DNA of 64,000 nt from Thiohalophilus sp046483665 (GTDB lineage Bacteria; Pseudomonadota; Gammaproteobacteria; UBA6429; Thiohalophilaceae): assembly GCF_046483665.1 (NCBI RefSeq), contig NZ_JAWOCR010000046.1, positions 1 to 64,000 on the forward strand. Direction: 5' to 3'. Below, one piece after another: positions 33,023 through 42,335 of the stretch (positions within the stretch are counted from its first letter, which is position 1; the number at the start of each line of letters is the position of its first letter). The translations under genes and the position numbers were made by a program. The notes under the pieces are model-generated. The model was given only the letters and a program-made list of their open reading frames with translations. It searched no databases and was not told where the DNA came from.

Positions 33023-35053
33023 TTATTTCACGCGCATCCCCGGCTGTGCCCCTGCGTGCGGCTCGAGGATCCACAAATCCTGACCACCGGGCCCGGCGGC
33101 CAGGACCATGCCTTCGGAGACGCCGAAGCGCATTTTACGCGGTTTGAGGTTGGAGACCATCACGGTCAGCTTGCCTTCCAGATCCTCGGGGGTATAGGCG
33201 GATTTGATGCCGGCGAAGACGTTGCGGGTGCCGTCGCCGATGTCCAGGGTCAGTTGTAGCAGCTTGTCGGCGCCTTCCACGTGCTCGGCTTTGACAATAC
33301 GGGCGATACGCAAATCGATTTTGGCAAAGTCGTCGAATTCAATCTGCTCGGCGAGCGGCTCGATGTTGCTGGCCGGTTTTGACGCGGCGGGCGCGGTTTG
33401 CTGCAGATCCTGTTTCGATTCGTCGATCATGGCGTCGATGTGCTCCTTCTCAATCCGGGTCATCAGCGGTTTGAATTTGTTGATGCGCTGGCCGGTCAGG
33501 GGGATGGCCACGTCTTCCCAGTGCAGGGTCTCGATATTCAAAAATGCCTCGGCCCCGGTGGCCAGCCCGGGCAGTACCGGTTTGAGGTAGGTGACCAGTA
33601 CCCGGAACAGGTTGAGACCGACACTGCAGATGTTCTGCAGGGCCTCGTCATTACCTTCCTGTTTGGCAATCACCCACGGTTTTTCTGCGTCGATATACTG
33701 ATTGGCCTGATCTGCCAAAGCCATGATCTCGCGCATGGCATGACCGAATTCGCGGTTCTCGTACAACTGCGCGATGGATTCCCGCGACTCGACAAACTGT
33801 TGATACAGTTCGGGCTCGCTACAGGTCTCGGCGAGCCGGCCTGCGAAGCGCTTGTGAATGAAGCCGGCGCAACGACTGGCGATGTTGACCACCTTGCCGA
33901 CCAGGTCCGAGTTCACTCGCTGCTGGAAGTCTTCCAGGCTGAGATCGATGTCCTCAATCCCGCTGCCGAGCTTGGCGGCGAAGTAATAGCGCAGATATTC
34001 GGGATTGAGGTGTTTTAAATAGGTTCGCGCCTGAATAAAGGTGCCGCGCGACTTGGACATCTTCTGGCCGTTGACGGTCAAAAAGCCGTGACAGTAAACC
34101 GCGCTGGGGGTGCGAAAGCCGGCACCCTGTAACATGGCGGGCCAGAACAGCGTGTGGAAATAGGCGATATCTTTGCCAATAAAATGATATACCTCGCAAT
34201 CGCTCTCTGCTTTCCAGTAATAATCGAAATCAAGATCATCCCGTTTGTCGCACAGTTGTTTGAAACTGGCCATGTAACCGATGGGCGCATCCAGCCAGAC
34301 ATAGAAGTATTTGCCCGGGGCGCCGGGGATCTCAAAACCGAAGTAAGGCGCATCGCGGGAGATGTCCCAGTCCTGCAGTCCGGCGTCGAACCACTCGTGC
34401 AGCTTGTTGGCGATCACCGGCTGAACGTGATCGCCCAGAGTCCAGTCACGCAGCATTGCTTCGAAATCGCCCAGCGCGAAAAAGTAGTGTTCAGATTCTT
34501 TTTCGACGGGCGTGGCGCCGGACAGGGCGGAGACCGGATTTTTCAGTTCGGTCGGGGTGTAGGTAGCGCCGCATGCTTCACAGCTGTCGCCGTACTGATC
34601 CGCCGCGCCACAGCGAGGGCATTCGCCCTTGATGAAACGGTCCGGCAGGAACATCTGCTTTTCGGGGTCGAAGGCCTGTTTGATCACCCGGGTGTGGATA
34701 TGGCCGGCATCACGTAATCGTTTGTATATCAGGGACGCCAGTTCGCGGTTTTCATCCGAATGGGTCGAGTGATAATTATCGAAACCGATGTCGAAGGCGG
34801 CGAAATCGGCGGTGTGTTCATCATGCGTGCGGGCGATCAGTGACTCGGGATCGATGCCCTCGCTCTGGGCGCGTAACATGATCGGGGTGCCATGGGCGTC
34901 GTCGGCGCAGACATAGGTACACTGATGACCTTGCATTTTCTGAAAGCGAACCCAGATATCGGTCTGGATATATTCCACCAGATGGCCGAGATGAATCGAG
35001 CCGTTGGCGTAGGGCAGGGCGCTGGTGACAAGGATATGACGCGGTGTGGGCAT
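33023..35053 (-). CDS. metG: Methionyl-tRNA synthetase
   Basis: 676 residues, full length for the dimeric form. Class I motifs are 'HLGH' in 'GSIHLGHLVEY' and 'KMSKS' in 'GQKMSKSRGTF'. A zinc knuckle 'CPRCGAADQYGDSCEACG' lies near residue 145. The C-terminal 'FAKIDLRIARIVKAEHVEGA' starts the EMAP/Trbp111-like tRNA-binding domain. It charges tRNA-Met. It is divergent from mrp, the order conserved in many gammaproteobacteria. Confidence 0.97.
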   Translation of the reverse strand: MPTPRHILVTSALPYANGSIHLGHLVEYIQTDIWVRFQKMQGHQCTYVCADDAHGTPIMLRAQSEGIDPESLIARTHDEHTADFAAFDIGFDNYHSTHSDENRELASLIYKRLRDAGHIHTRVIKQAFDPEKQMFLPDRFIKGECPRCGAADQYGDSCEACGATYTPTELKNPVSALSGATPVEKESEHYFFALGDFEAMLRDWTLGDHVQPVIANKLHEWFDAGLQDWDISRDAPYFGFEIPGAPGKYFYVWLDAPIGYMASFKQLCDKRDDLDFDYYWKAESDCEVYHFIGKDIAYFHTLFWPAMLQGAGFRTPSAVYCHGFLTVNGQKMSKSRGTFIQARTYLKHLNPEYLRYYFAAKLGSGIEDIDLSLEDFQQRVNSDLVGKVVNIASRCAGFIHKRFAGRLAETCSEPELYQQFVESRESIAQLYENREFGHAMREIMALADQANQYIDAEKPWVIAKQEGNDEALQNICSVGLNLFRVLVTYLKPVLPGLATGAEAFLNIETLHWEDVAIPLTGQRINKFKPLMTRIEKEHIDAMIDESKQDLQQTAPAASKPASNIEPLAEQIEFDDFAKIDLRIARIVKAEHVEGADKLLQLTLDIGDGTRNVFAGIKSAYTPEDLEGKLTVMVSNLKPRKMRFGVSEGMVLAAGPGGQDLWILEPHAGAQPGMRVK

Positions 35054-35256
35054 GGTCTCTGATCGCCGAAATCGTAGGCTTGCAAAAGCCGCATACCCTA
35101 GCAGGAATGGGCGTTTGCGGCCAGTTGCAAATCATTTTCCTTGCGGTTTAGAAGGATTTGAGGCGAAATTCGCACTCCGTCTGGAATTTGTGTACTATAC
35201 GCATCCCGAGTAATTTACTCGGTTACTTAACCACATTAACTATCAGGAGAAACGAG

Positions 35257-36348
35257 ATGGCTGACGTCTCCCAGACACAGATTGAAGAAGCACTGAAACA
35301 GGTCACCGATCCAAACATGGAAAAGGACCCTGTCAGCGCCAAAGCGGTCAAGGACATCAGGATTGACGGCGACAAGGTGAGCGTCGACATCGTGCTCGGT
35401 TATCCTGCGGCCGGCTATACGGACAAACTGGCCGCCCAGCTTCGGGAAAAAGTTGAAGCGATCGACGGCGTCAGCAGCGCCGAATTCAACATTAGCTGGA
35501 AGATCGTTTCCCACAGCGTGCAAAAAGGCGTGGAGCCTATCAAGGGCGTCAAGAACATCATTGCCGTGGCCTCCGGCAAGGGCGGCGTGGGTAAATCCAC
35601 CACGGCGGTCAACCTGGCTCTGGCCCTGTCGGCCGAAGGCGCCCGGGTCGGTATCCTGGACGCGGACATCTATGGTCCCAGTATGCCGCGCATGCTGGGT
35701 GTGACCGGACAGCCCGAGTCCGAGGACGGCAAGAGCCTGACGCCGATGAAAAGCTATGACATCCAGTCCATGTCCATCGGCTATCTGATCGACGAGGAAA
35801 CCCCGATGATCTGGCGTGGCCCGATGGTGACCCAGGCGCTGGAGCAGTTGCTTAACGATACCCAGTGGGACGAAGTGGATTACCTGGTCATCGATTTGCC
35901 GCCGGGCACCGGTGACACCCAGCTGACCCTGGCACAGAAGGTGCCGGTCACCGGCGCGGTCATCGTTACCACGCCGCAGGACATCGCCCTGCTCGACGCC
36001 CGCAAGGGACTGAAAATGTTCGAGAAGGTTGAGGTGCCGGTGCTGGGGATTATTGAGAACATGAGCACTCACATCTGCTCCAGTTGCGGTCACGAAGAGC
36101 ATATCTTCGGTGAAGGTGGCGGTCAGCGCATGGCCGAACAGAATCATGTTGACCTGCTGGGCTCCCTGCCACTGGAAATGTCCATCCGCAGCTCCACCGA
36201 CGAGGGCAAGCCGACCGTGGCTGCCGATCCGGATGGTCGGGTCGCGGAAATCTATCGCGATATCTCCCGCCGGGTTGCGGCCAAGCTGTCGCTCAAGGCC
36301 AAGGACTACAGCGCGAGCTTCCCCAAGATCGTGATTCAGAACAACTGA
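35257..36348 (+). CDS. mrp: Mrp/ApbC family iron-sulfur carrier P-loop ATPase
   Basis: 363 residues from ATG 35257 (CAGGAGA upstream); the frame from 35158 is too long. An N-terminal MIP18/DUF59 domain (about residues 1-90) is followed by a P-loop 'GKGGVGKSTTAVNL' near residue 107, 'LDADIYGPSMPRMLG', 'DLPPGTGD' and the cluster-binding 'CSSCGH' near residue 273. It carries 4Fe-4S clusters to client apoproteins. It is divergent from metG. Confidence 0.95.
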   Translation: MADVSQTQIEEALKQVTDPNMEKDPVSAKAVKDIRIDGDKVSVDIVLGYPAAGYTDKLAAQLREKVEAIDGVSSAEFNISWKIVSHSVQKGVEPIKGVKNIIAVASGKGGVGKSTTAVNLALALSAEGARVGILDADIYGPSMPRMLGVTGQPESEDGKSLTPMKSYDIQSMSIGYLIDEETPMIWRGPMVTQALEQLLNDTQWDEVDYLVIDLPPGTGDTQLTLAQKVPVTGAVIVTTPQDIALLDARKGLKMFEKVEVPVLGIIENMSTHICSSCGHEEHIFGEGGGQRMAEQNHVDLLGSLPLEMSIRSSTDEGKPTVAADPDGRVAEIYRDISRRVAAKLSLKAKDYSASFPKIVIQNN

Positions 36349-36364
36349 AGCACGCTCCAGGGCA

Positions 36365-36510
36365 GGGCCGAGGGATGAGTTACGAGGGACGAGGCAAAGC
36401 CAACCCGGTTTTGCCTTTCTCGTAAGTCGTCCCTTTTTCATTCCGGAAGCAGGCCAACTCCCCCTATCTGATTTTCCTCGTCACTCGTCCCTCGTGACTC
36501 GTCCCTTTTT
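36365..36510. repeat. GACGAG-type repeat element between mrp and dcd
   Basis: One GAGGGACGAG-type arm (36365-36394) faces two CTCGTCCC-type arms (36418-36437 and 36475-36510). The element is of the same family as those at 32847 and 60066. Confidence 0.7.
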
Positions 36511-36550
36511 GGATTAGAATGTGACCCTCGTTTTTGAGGAGTGGGGCAGC

Positions 36551-37117
36551 ATGAGTATCAAGGCGGACAAGTGGATCAAACGTATGGCCGAGCAGGAGGG
36601 GATGATCGATCCGTTCGAACCGGGACAGGTGAGGGAGGCCGAAGGTCGCAAGATCGTTTCTTATGGAACCTCCAGTTATGGCTATGATGTGCGCTGTTCC
36701 GATGAATTCAAAATTTTCACCAATATCAACTCCGCCATTGTCGATCCCAAGGATTTCGACCATCAGAGCTTTGTCGATTTCAAGGGGGAGGTCTGTATTA
36801 TCCCGCCCAACTCCTTTGCCCTGGCCAGCACGGTGGAGTACTTTCGCATTCCCCGTACGGTGCTGACCATCTGCCTGGGCAAGTCGACCTATGCCCGGTG
36901 CGGCATCATCGTCAATGTCACCCCGCTGGAGCCGGACTGGGAAGGGCATGTGACGCTGGAGTTTTCCAATACCACCCCGCTGCCGGCCAAGATCTATGCC
37001 AACGAGGGCGTGGCGCAAATGCTGTTCCTGGAATCGGATGAGGTTTGCGAAACCTCCTACAAGGATCGCGGTGGCAAGTACCAGGGCCAGCGCGGAGTGA
37101 CCCTGCCCCGGGCCTGA
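36551..37117 (+). CDS. dcd: dCTP deaminase
   Basis: 188 residues from ATG 36551 with GAGGAG upstream. The conserved 'SSYGYDVRCSDEF', 'RSVL/KSTYAR' type 'CLGKSTYARCGI', 'EPDWEGHVTLEFSNT' (catalytic Glu) and 'AQMLFLESDE' are all present. It turns dCTP into dUTP on the way to dTMP. It is transcribed in the same direction as mrp, but a repeat element lies between. Confidence 0.96.
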   Translation: MSIKADKWIKRMAEQEGMIDPFEPGQVREAEGRKIVSYGTSSYGYDVRCSDEFKIFTNINSAIVDPKDFDHQSFVDFKGEVCIIPPNSFALASTVEYFRIPRTVLTICLGKSTYARCGIIVNVTPLEPDWEGHVTLEFSNTTPLPAKIYANEGVAQMLFLESDEVCETSYKDRGGKYQGQRGVTLPRA

Positions 37118-37169
37118 TCCCCGCGACCCTCTTTGAGCGGTGATATGGCATCGTTGCGGGATTTTTCCA

Positions 37170-37188
37170 AATGAGAATAATTCTTATT
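37170..37188. promoter_or_regulatory. Fur box 1
   Basis: AATGAGAATAATTCTTATT fits the Fur 19-mer pattern AATGA-N-AAT-N-ATT-N-TCATT with one mismatch. It overlaps the -35 element of the promoter at 37187-37214. Confidence 0.75.
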
Positions 37189-37214
37189 GCAATACCGGGA
37201 TGAACTGGTATTAT
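37187..37214 (+). promoter_or_regulatory. Promoter between two Fur boxes
   Basis: TTGCAA (37187-37192) and TATTAT (37209-37214) are separated by 16 bases. Both Fur boxes touch or flank it, so iron-bound Fur would block it. The gene start at 37249 is 35 bases past the -10. Confidence 0.6.
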
Positions 37215-37218
37215 TGCG

Positions 37219-37237
37219 AATGAGAATTATTACCATT
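37219..37237. promoter_or_regulatory. Fur box 2
   Basis: AATGAGAATTATTACCATT fits the same Fur pattern with one mismatch. It begins five bases after the -10 box, over the likely transcription start, and ends just before the GGAGG of the next gene. Confidence 0.75.
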
Positions 37238-37248
37238 ATGGAGGTCCC

Positions 37249-37503
37249 ATGCATCTGCAACTGGAATCCCGCCTTGGGGATGTCTCCCCGAGCCTGCAAA
37301 TCCGTGCCGCCGCCAGCGGCCAGGTCCTGGTCGAGCTGGACCCCCGCCGGCTGCGCTCTTTACTGGACTGCGGTGAGGTTTCCCCGACCCTGGTCGAATC
37401 ACACAGCGTTTCCGACCGCCGCATCATGGCGCTGGTGGACCGTCTGGGTTGCTGGCGGGAATTTGTGCATGGGTGCCTGAATGATCCAGCCACGGCCCGT
37501 TGA
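37249..37503 (+). CDS. Small Fur-regulated hypothetical protein
   Basis: 84 residues with a strong GGAGG before ATG 37249. It is soluble, with a beta-rich first half and a helical C-terminus. Two similar words, 'GDVSPSL' and 'GEVSPTL', stand about 32 residues apart, with the segment 'LLDCGEVSPTLVESHSVSDR' in the middle. There is no metal motif apart from three scattered Cys. The family is not recognised. Its promoter carries two Fur boxes, so it should be made in iron shortage, and its end overlaps the EAL gene by 23 bases. Confidence 0.75.
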   Translation: MHLQLESRLGDVSPSLQIRAAASGQVLVELDPRRLRSLLDCGEVSPTLVESHSVSDRRIMALVDRLGCWREFVHGCLNDPATAR

Positions 37504-38254
37504 ATTGCTATCGATGTCCGGGACGGATTCCTCTGCGATTGTCTGGCTGGCGGATTTCGGCCACTCAGGCATAGTTCGGCTGGGTGTGGAGTATCAGCCG
37601 ATTGTGTCGTTGGCCGGCGGTGAAATCGTCGCTTATGAAGCCCTGGCCCGTTTCTCGGCAGCCAGCGGGAAATTGTTATCCAACCCGCAGGTGTTTGCCG
37701 ATCTGCACCGCCAGCCGGACAGGCTGTTGTGCACCGAGTTGCAGCTTAAAATGATTCAGCTGCAGGCGGCACCGTCGTCGGTTCCTCTGTTCGTCAATCT
37801 GGATCCGCACATCCTGGAGGCCGACCCGTTGATCGTCGAAGAGTTGCTGGCGATATTGCGAGAAGGCGAGGTTGTGGTGGAGCTGATCGAAAATACCTGT
37901 ATGCATGATGCCCGTGCCGCCCCCGAATTGCAGCGACTGCTTCAGACACGACAAATTGAAGTGGCACTGGACGATATCGGTGCTTGCGGAACGCTGTTAT
38001 CGCTCGATTGTCTGGCCGGGGCGGATTATTTGAAATTCGATCGAGCCTGGTTGCAACGTCTTCGGGACGGCCATGAACAGGTTGAGTTGCTGGAGGGTTT
38101 CGTGCGTTACGCCCGAACAGCAGGCAAGCGAACGGTTCTCGAAGGTGTCGAGACGCCGGATTGTCTGGAACGAGCCCGCCAGGCAGGCGTTGATTTCGTA
38201 CAGGGCTATTATTATCAGGACAGCTTCGTTGTGTATCACGGATCAGGCGTTTGA
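37481..38254 (+). CDS. Stand-alone EAL-domain cyclic di-GMP phosphodiesterase
   Basis: 257 residues; an internal ATG at 37514 is an alternative start. Nearly all is EAL domain: 'YEALARF' (about residue 52), 'LFVNLDP', 'VELIENT', 'ALDDIGA', 'LKFDRAW', 'LEGVET' and 'VQGYYY' keep every residue known to bind metal or the substrate, so it should hydrolyse cyclic di-GMP. There is no sensor domain. It overlaps the small Fur-controlled gene and probably shares its promoter, linking iron status to cyclic di-GMP breakdown. Confidence 0.9.
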   Translation: MIQPRPVELLSMSGTDSSAIVWLADFGHSGIVRLGVEYQPIVSLAGGEIVAYEALARFSAASGKLLSNPQVFADLHRQPDRLLCTELQLKMIQLQAAPSSVPLFVNLDPHILEADPLIVEELLAILREGEVVVELIENTCMHDARAAPELQRLLQTRQIEVALDDIGACGTLLSLDCLAGADYLKFDRAWLQRLRDGHEQVELLEGFVRYARTAGKRTVLEGVETPDCLERARQAGVDFVQGYYYQDSFVVYHGSGV

Positions 38255-38291
38255 ATTCGGCGGCTGCCTGCTTTTACACTCACCGGAAAAT

Positions 38292-38352
38292 AACGCGAAG
38301 GACGCAGAGACGCAGAGAAAATAATCTACATGGTGCTCCGCGACTCCGCGTT
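38292..38352. repeat. Short GCAGAG-type repeat element
   Basis: A left arm with 'ggacgcagagacgcagag' (38292-38318) and a right arm 'ctccgcgactccgcgtt' (38336-38352) lie in the gap between the convergent EAL and DUF3108 genes. Confidence 0.55.
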
Positions 38353-38393
38353 GAATTTCAGCGGTCTGGAAAAGCGAAGCCTGCCCGTCAGGA

Positions 38394-39101
38394 CTACAGG
38401 GGTTTGCCGTTGTAACGGTGCAGTTTTAATTCGATCCTGTCGCCGTCGGAATCAAGACGGCGGGTCTGATAGGGCAGGTAATCCAGCTCTTTGGCGCACC
38501 AGAAGGTGTAGGTACGGTTTCGCTTCGAATCGTAATACTCCATTGCCACGGTATGCAGTTCGCCCATGGCCGTGTCAAAGATTTTTTCGCCACGGGGAAT
38601 CAGAGTATAGTCTTCAATCCGTTTTTTAGCGGCAATCCGGTATTCGAGTTTGCGGACGCTTTGTTGTAAATCAAGCATCATGGCGAACTGGAACGTTATC
38701 AGGTCCTGATCGTTCTCCTGCAGGGGCGGGGTTTCATCGAGCAAGCTGTGGTGCAGTACCTGTGCCTGGCGGTCATAGTTAACTTCGAAGGTTTCCGATT
38801 CTTTGCCTTTTTTATGGTAGCGATAATGCAGCGGTTGAAGATGGCCGTCGACAATCCGGAAACGGCTGGTCTCATGTACCGTGTCGGAGACAAACAGGGC
38901 GGCGAAACCCTCAGCCCTGGTGACAGCCCGCGCGGTATATTCGTTATCGCCGGTTTTGCGCAATGTCCGCTGGTTGCTGCCCAGGTCGAAACCGTCCTTG
39001 CTGACACGGTACTCGATATCCTGCGCTGATAGTTCGGCATGTGCTGCGAGGGGCAAGCCGACCAGCAGGCTGAGGAGCAGGGAGCGAAGTACTGGGTTCA
39101 A
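38394..39101 (-). CDS. DUF3108 periplasmic protein
   Basis: 235 residues from a TTG at 39101, chosen because it starts directly at a signal peptide ('LRSLLLSLLVGLPLAAHA') and has GGTGA upstream; the open frame extends to an ATG at 39155 without adding recognisable sequence. Conserved features of DUF3108 are 'YRVSKDGFDLG' and 'TFWCAKELDYLPYQTRR'. The family is linked to the cell envelope but has no proven role. It stands downstream of purMN, a common arrangement. Confidence 0.85.
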   Translation of the reverse strand: MNPVLRSLLLSLLVGLPLAAHAELSAQDIEYRVSKDGFDLGSNQRTLRKTGDNEYTARAVTRAEGFAALFVSDTVHETSRFRIVDGHLQPLHYRYHKKGKESETFEVNYDRQAQVLHHSLLDETPPLQENDQDLITFQFAMMLDLQQSVRKLEYRIAAKKRIEDYTLIPRGEKIFDTAMGELHTVAMEYYDSKRNRTYTFWCAKELDYLPYQTRRLDSDGDRIELKLHRYNGKPL

Positions 39102-39315
39102 GATTTCACCATTTAAAAGAAGGTTTGGTTTAATTTCCGGCGCGGGCTCAAGCAAAGACGCAAAGTGAAATTATTTTCACAAAACAGGCTTTTTTCGATG
39201 CCGTGGCTTGTTAGTCAGACAACACGGTTGCGACAGGTTCATTTTAAATTTTCTCGTCATGAGTACGCGAGTGCCACGAGCCAATTTTTCTCGCGGCCCG
39301 GTGCCTTTACACAAG

Positions 39316-39990
39316 CTAATTTTTTGCCTGACACCGACGTTGCTGTTCGCTGATAGGCTGGCCGTCAAGCAACACGGTATCGTCTTGCAGAGATACACGC
39401 CCCCGGGCGATCCAGTCGATCACCTGCGGGTAGATGCAATGTTCCTGCTGGTGCACTTTTTGCGCCAGACTCTCGGGCGTATCGCTGGCTTCGATGGGTA
39501 CGCCGGCCTGTAAAATGACCGGCCCGCTGTCCAGTTCCGTGGTGACATAGTGGACGCTGCAGCCATGTTCGATGTCACCGGCTTCCAGCGCTCGCTGATG
39601 GGTATTGAGACCCTTGTAGCGCGGCAGCAGGGAAGGATGAATATTGATCATGCGTCCCTGGTAATGGCGTACGAAGTCATCACTTAATATCCGCATGAAG
39701 CCGGCCAGGACGATCAGATCGGGCCGGTACTCGTCGATCAGCGTCTGCAGGGCTGTGTCGTAGGCCTCGCGTGACTCATAGTCCCGATGATTGAGAACCC
39801 GCGCGGGAATACCGGCCTGTTCGGCGCGCTGGAGGCCGTAGGCGTCCGCCCGGTTGCTGATCACTGCGACCAGGCGGGCCGGTACCTCAGTGTGGTGAAT
39901 CTGATCGATCATGGCCTGCAGATTGGTTCCGCTGCCGGAGATCAGGACCACGATACGCAGCGGGTTGTTCGATGTAGTCGGGTCGCTCAT
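39316..39990 (-). CDS. purN: Phosphoribosylglycinamide formyltransferase
   Basis: 224 residues from ATG 39990, overlapping the purM stop by four bases. Motifs are 'LISGSGTNLQAMID', the catalytic 'INIHPSLLPRYKGLNTHQRA' with Asn and His, and 'HYVTTELDSGPVI' with catalytic Asp. It transfers a formyl group from 10-formyl-THF to GAR, the third step of purine synthesis. The longer frame upstream lies inside purM. Confidence 0.96.
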   Translation of the reverse strand: MSDPTTSNNPLRIVVLISGSGTNLQAMIDQIHHTEVPARLVAVISNRADAYGLQRAEQAGIPARVLNHRDYESREAYDTALQTLIDEYRPDLIVLAGFMRILSDDFVRHYQGRMINIHPSLLPRYKGLNTHQRALEAGDIEHGCSVHYVTTELDSGPVILQAGVPIEASDTPESLAQKVHQQEHCIYPQVIDWIARGRVSLQDDTVLLDGQPISEQQRRCQAKN

Positions 39991-41048
39991 GAGGCGTCGC
40001 GAATGTGTACCTGCGGCTTGCCGTCGGCGGCGTTGATCCGGCCGATGACCAGCGGGGCCTCGCCCTGTTCCTGCAATACGCTCAGGCAAGTGTCGACGTC
40101 ATCGGCGCTCACCACCAGCACCATCCCCAGTCCGTTGTTGAAAGTGCGGAACATTTCTTCGTCAGCGAGGTTGCCCTGTTCCTGCAGCCAGTCGAAAACG
40201 GGGGGACGTTGCCAGCTTTGCCGGTCGATGACGGCGAGCGTGTCGGCCGGCATGACGCGCGGCAGATTCTCCAGCAGTCCACCACCGGTGATATGCGCCA
40301 GGGCATGGACGTTGATCTGCTCAAACAGGGCCAGTAACGGTTTGACATAAATCCGGGTAGGAGCCAGCAGCGCGTCACCCAGGGTGCTGTCGCCAAACGG
40401 AATAGTCAAATCAGTACCGCTGATCTCCAGTATCTTGCGAATCAGTGAATAGCCGTTGGAGTGAGGACCACTGGCGGGCAACCCGATCAGTACATCACCA
40501 GCTGCAACCCGGGTGCCGTCGATGATACGGCTTTTTTCCACCACCCCGACACAAAAGCCCGCCAGATCATAATCGTCGCCCTGATACATACCGGGCATTT
40601 CCGCGGTCTCACCGCCACTCAATGCCGCGCCGGCCTGGCGACAGCCTTCGGCGATGCCTTTGATAACATCGGCGGCGGCCTCGACATTGAGGTGCCCTGT
40701 GGCGTAATAATCGAGGAAGAACAGCGGCTCGGCACCCTGCACGATCAGGTCGTTGACGCACATGGCGACCAGATCGATGCCAATGGTATCGTGGCGTGCC
40801 ATCTGCATGGCCAGCCTCAGCTTGGTGCCGACCCCGTCGGTACCGGCGACCAGTACCGGCTCGCGGTAGCGTCCCGGCGGCAGTTCGAACAGGGCGCCGA
40901 AGCCGCCCAGACCGCCCATAACTTCCGCACGCCGGGTGCTGGCGGCATAAGGTTTGATCCGATCGATCAGCTGGTTTCCGGCGTCGATATCCACGCCGGC
41001 ATCACGGTAGCTCAGGCCACCTGACGGTGGGGCACTGTCATTGGACAC
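39987..41048 (-). CDS. purM: Phosphoribosylformylglycinamidine cyclo-ligase (AIR synthetase)
   Basis: 353 residues. 'YRDAGVDIDAGNQLIDRIKP', 'VAGTDGVGTKLRLA', 'ALSGGETAEMPGMY' and 'HITGGGLLENLPRV' are the family motifs. It closes the imidazole ring of purines using ATP. First of the purM-purN pair and divergent from the DUF2066 operon, as in many gammaproteobacteria. Confidence 0.97.
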   Translation of the reverse strand: MSNDSAPPSGGLSYRDAGVDIDAGNQLIDRIKPYAASTRRAEVMGGLGGFGALFELPPGRYREPVLVAGTDGVGTKLRLAMQMARHDTIGIDLVAMCVNDLIVQGAEPLFFLDYYATGHLNVEAAADVIKGIAEGCRQAGAALSGGETAEMPGMYQGDDYDLAGFCVGVVEKSRIIDGTRVAAGDVLIGLPASGPHSNGYSLIRKILEISGTDLTIPFGDSTLGDALLAPTRIYVKPLLALFEQINVHALAHITGGGLLENLPRVMPADTLAVIDRQSWQRPPVFDWLQEQGNLADEEMFRTFNNGLGMVLVVSADDVDTCLSVLQEQGEAPLVIGRINAADGKPQVHIRDAS

Positions 41049-41201
41049 GAAAGTCTCCTGAAATTAGAGAATAGGGCGCACCTTTTGGGGGTCGCTTCAA
41101 GGCATAATATGTCTAGTCTATCAATTCGGTCGTCGGCTTGGAATCCACAGCGGTTCGACCGGTACAATGGGACCGCATCAGGTCAGAGGAATGGCAAGCG
41201 C

Positions 41202-42335
41202 ATGAAGTATGACAAGCAACTGGGGATTTTTTTAGCGGCATTGATGTGGCTGGTGGCGACCCCGCTGCAGGCGGAAGAAGTGCCGGGATTGTACGAGGCC
41301 AGGGTGCCGGTCGAGTCCCAGGACCGGGAGGTGCGTGAAGTCGCCCTGCGCGTGGCACTGCAACAGGTGCTGGTGCGGGTCTCCGGTCGGCGCAGAGTCC
41401 TGACCATGGCCGATATCGAACCGCTGCTGGAGCAGGCGCCGCGCTACGTTCAGCAGTTTCGCTATCAGACCCGGGAAGCGAACGGGGGTGAGGAGCCGAT
41501 CGAGTTGCTCTGGGTCCGTTTTGACAAACCGGAGGTGGATCACCTGCTGCGCGAGAACCGCCTGCCAGTCTGGGGTCGCACCCGGCCGGCGACCCTGATC
41601 TGGCTGGTGGTGGATGATCGTCGGGAACGTGAATTGCTCAGCAATGACATGGATAGCCGCGCCCGCCAGGCCATTGAGCAGCAGGCCCGCCTGCGCGGTT
41701 TGCCGTTGCGTTTCCCGCTGATGGACCTGACCGATCGCCGCATCATCAGTGTCAGCGATGTGTGGGGCAATTTCGAGGATAATATTCTGCAGGCCTCCGA
41801 CCGCTACGATGCCGAGGCCGTGCTGGTGGGGCGTGTGGCGCGGACCGCGTCGGGCGGCTGGAGCGGCCGCTGGGATCTGTACCAGGAGGGGCGCAATCAG
41901 AGCTGGAATGCGGCCGGGCAGGCGCAGGAGGAAGTGCTTGTTCCCGGTATCAATCGCCTGGCCGACCTGCTGGCGGAACAGTTTGCCCAGATTGGACAAA
42001 ACGATCAGCAGGAAAAACTGCGCGTGCGGGTGACCGAGGTGAAGGGGCTGGCAGGTTTTAATCGGGTTATGAAGTATCTCAAGGATCTGGCGCTGGTCGA
42101 AGAGGTGCATATCGAACAACTCGAGGCTGACAATCTGACCCTGATTCTGAGTTCGCGCCACGGACGCATCGCGATCAACCAGGCCGTCTCCCTGGGGCAT
42201 ACCCTGAAGGCGGAAACCCTGTCGATGAGGCCGGCGCCATCCAGCCTGCCGGTGACAGGAGAGGTGATTGTGCAGGACGTCGTGACGGCGCCGCAAACCC
42301 GTCCGGTCGACCTGCAGTATCGTCTGCTGCCGTGA
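41202..42335 (+). CDS. DUF2066 exported protein
   Basis: 377 residues from ATG 41202, where a signal peptide begins ('LGIFLAALMWLVATPLQA'); the frame to 41085 is longer without reason. 'EVALRVALQQVLVRVSGR' and 'YVQQFRYQTREANG' are the DUF2066 hallmarks. Function unknown; it is regularly found next to purM and hda. It overlaps the CDP-alcohol transferase by four bases (GTGA). Confidence 0.9.
   Translation: MKYDKQLGIFLAALMWLVATPLQAEEVPGLYEARVPVESQDREVREVALRVALQQVLVRVSGRRRVLTMADIEPLLEQAPRYVQQFRYQTREANGGEEPIELLWVRFDKPEVDHLLRENRLPVWGRTRPATLIWLVVDDRRERELLSNDMDSRARQAIEQQARLRGLPLRFPLMDLTDRRIISVSDVWGNFEDNILQASDRYDAEAVLVGRVARTASGGWSGRWDLYQEGRNQSWNAAGQAQEEVLVPGINRLADLLAEQFAQIGQNDQQEKLRVRVTEVKGLAGFNRVMKYLKDLALVEEVHIEQLEADNLTLILSSRHGRIAINQAVSLGHTLKAETLSMRPAPSSLPVTGEVIVQDVVTAPQTRPVDLQYRLLP

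Noticed and set aside
35236..36441. Minus-strand frame of 401 codons opposite mrp
   Set aside because: Antisense to a highly conserved gene; no motifs of its own.
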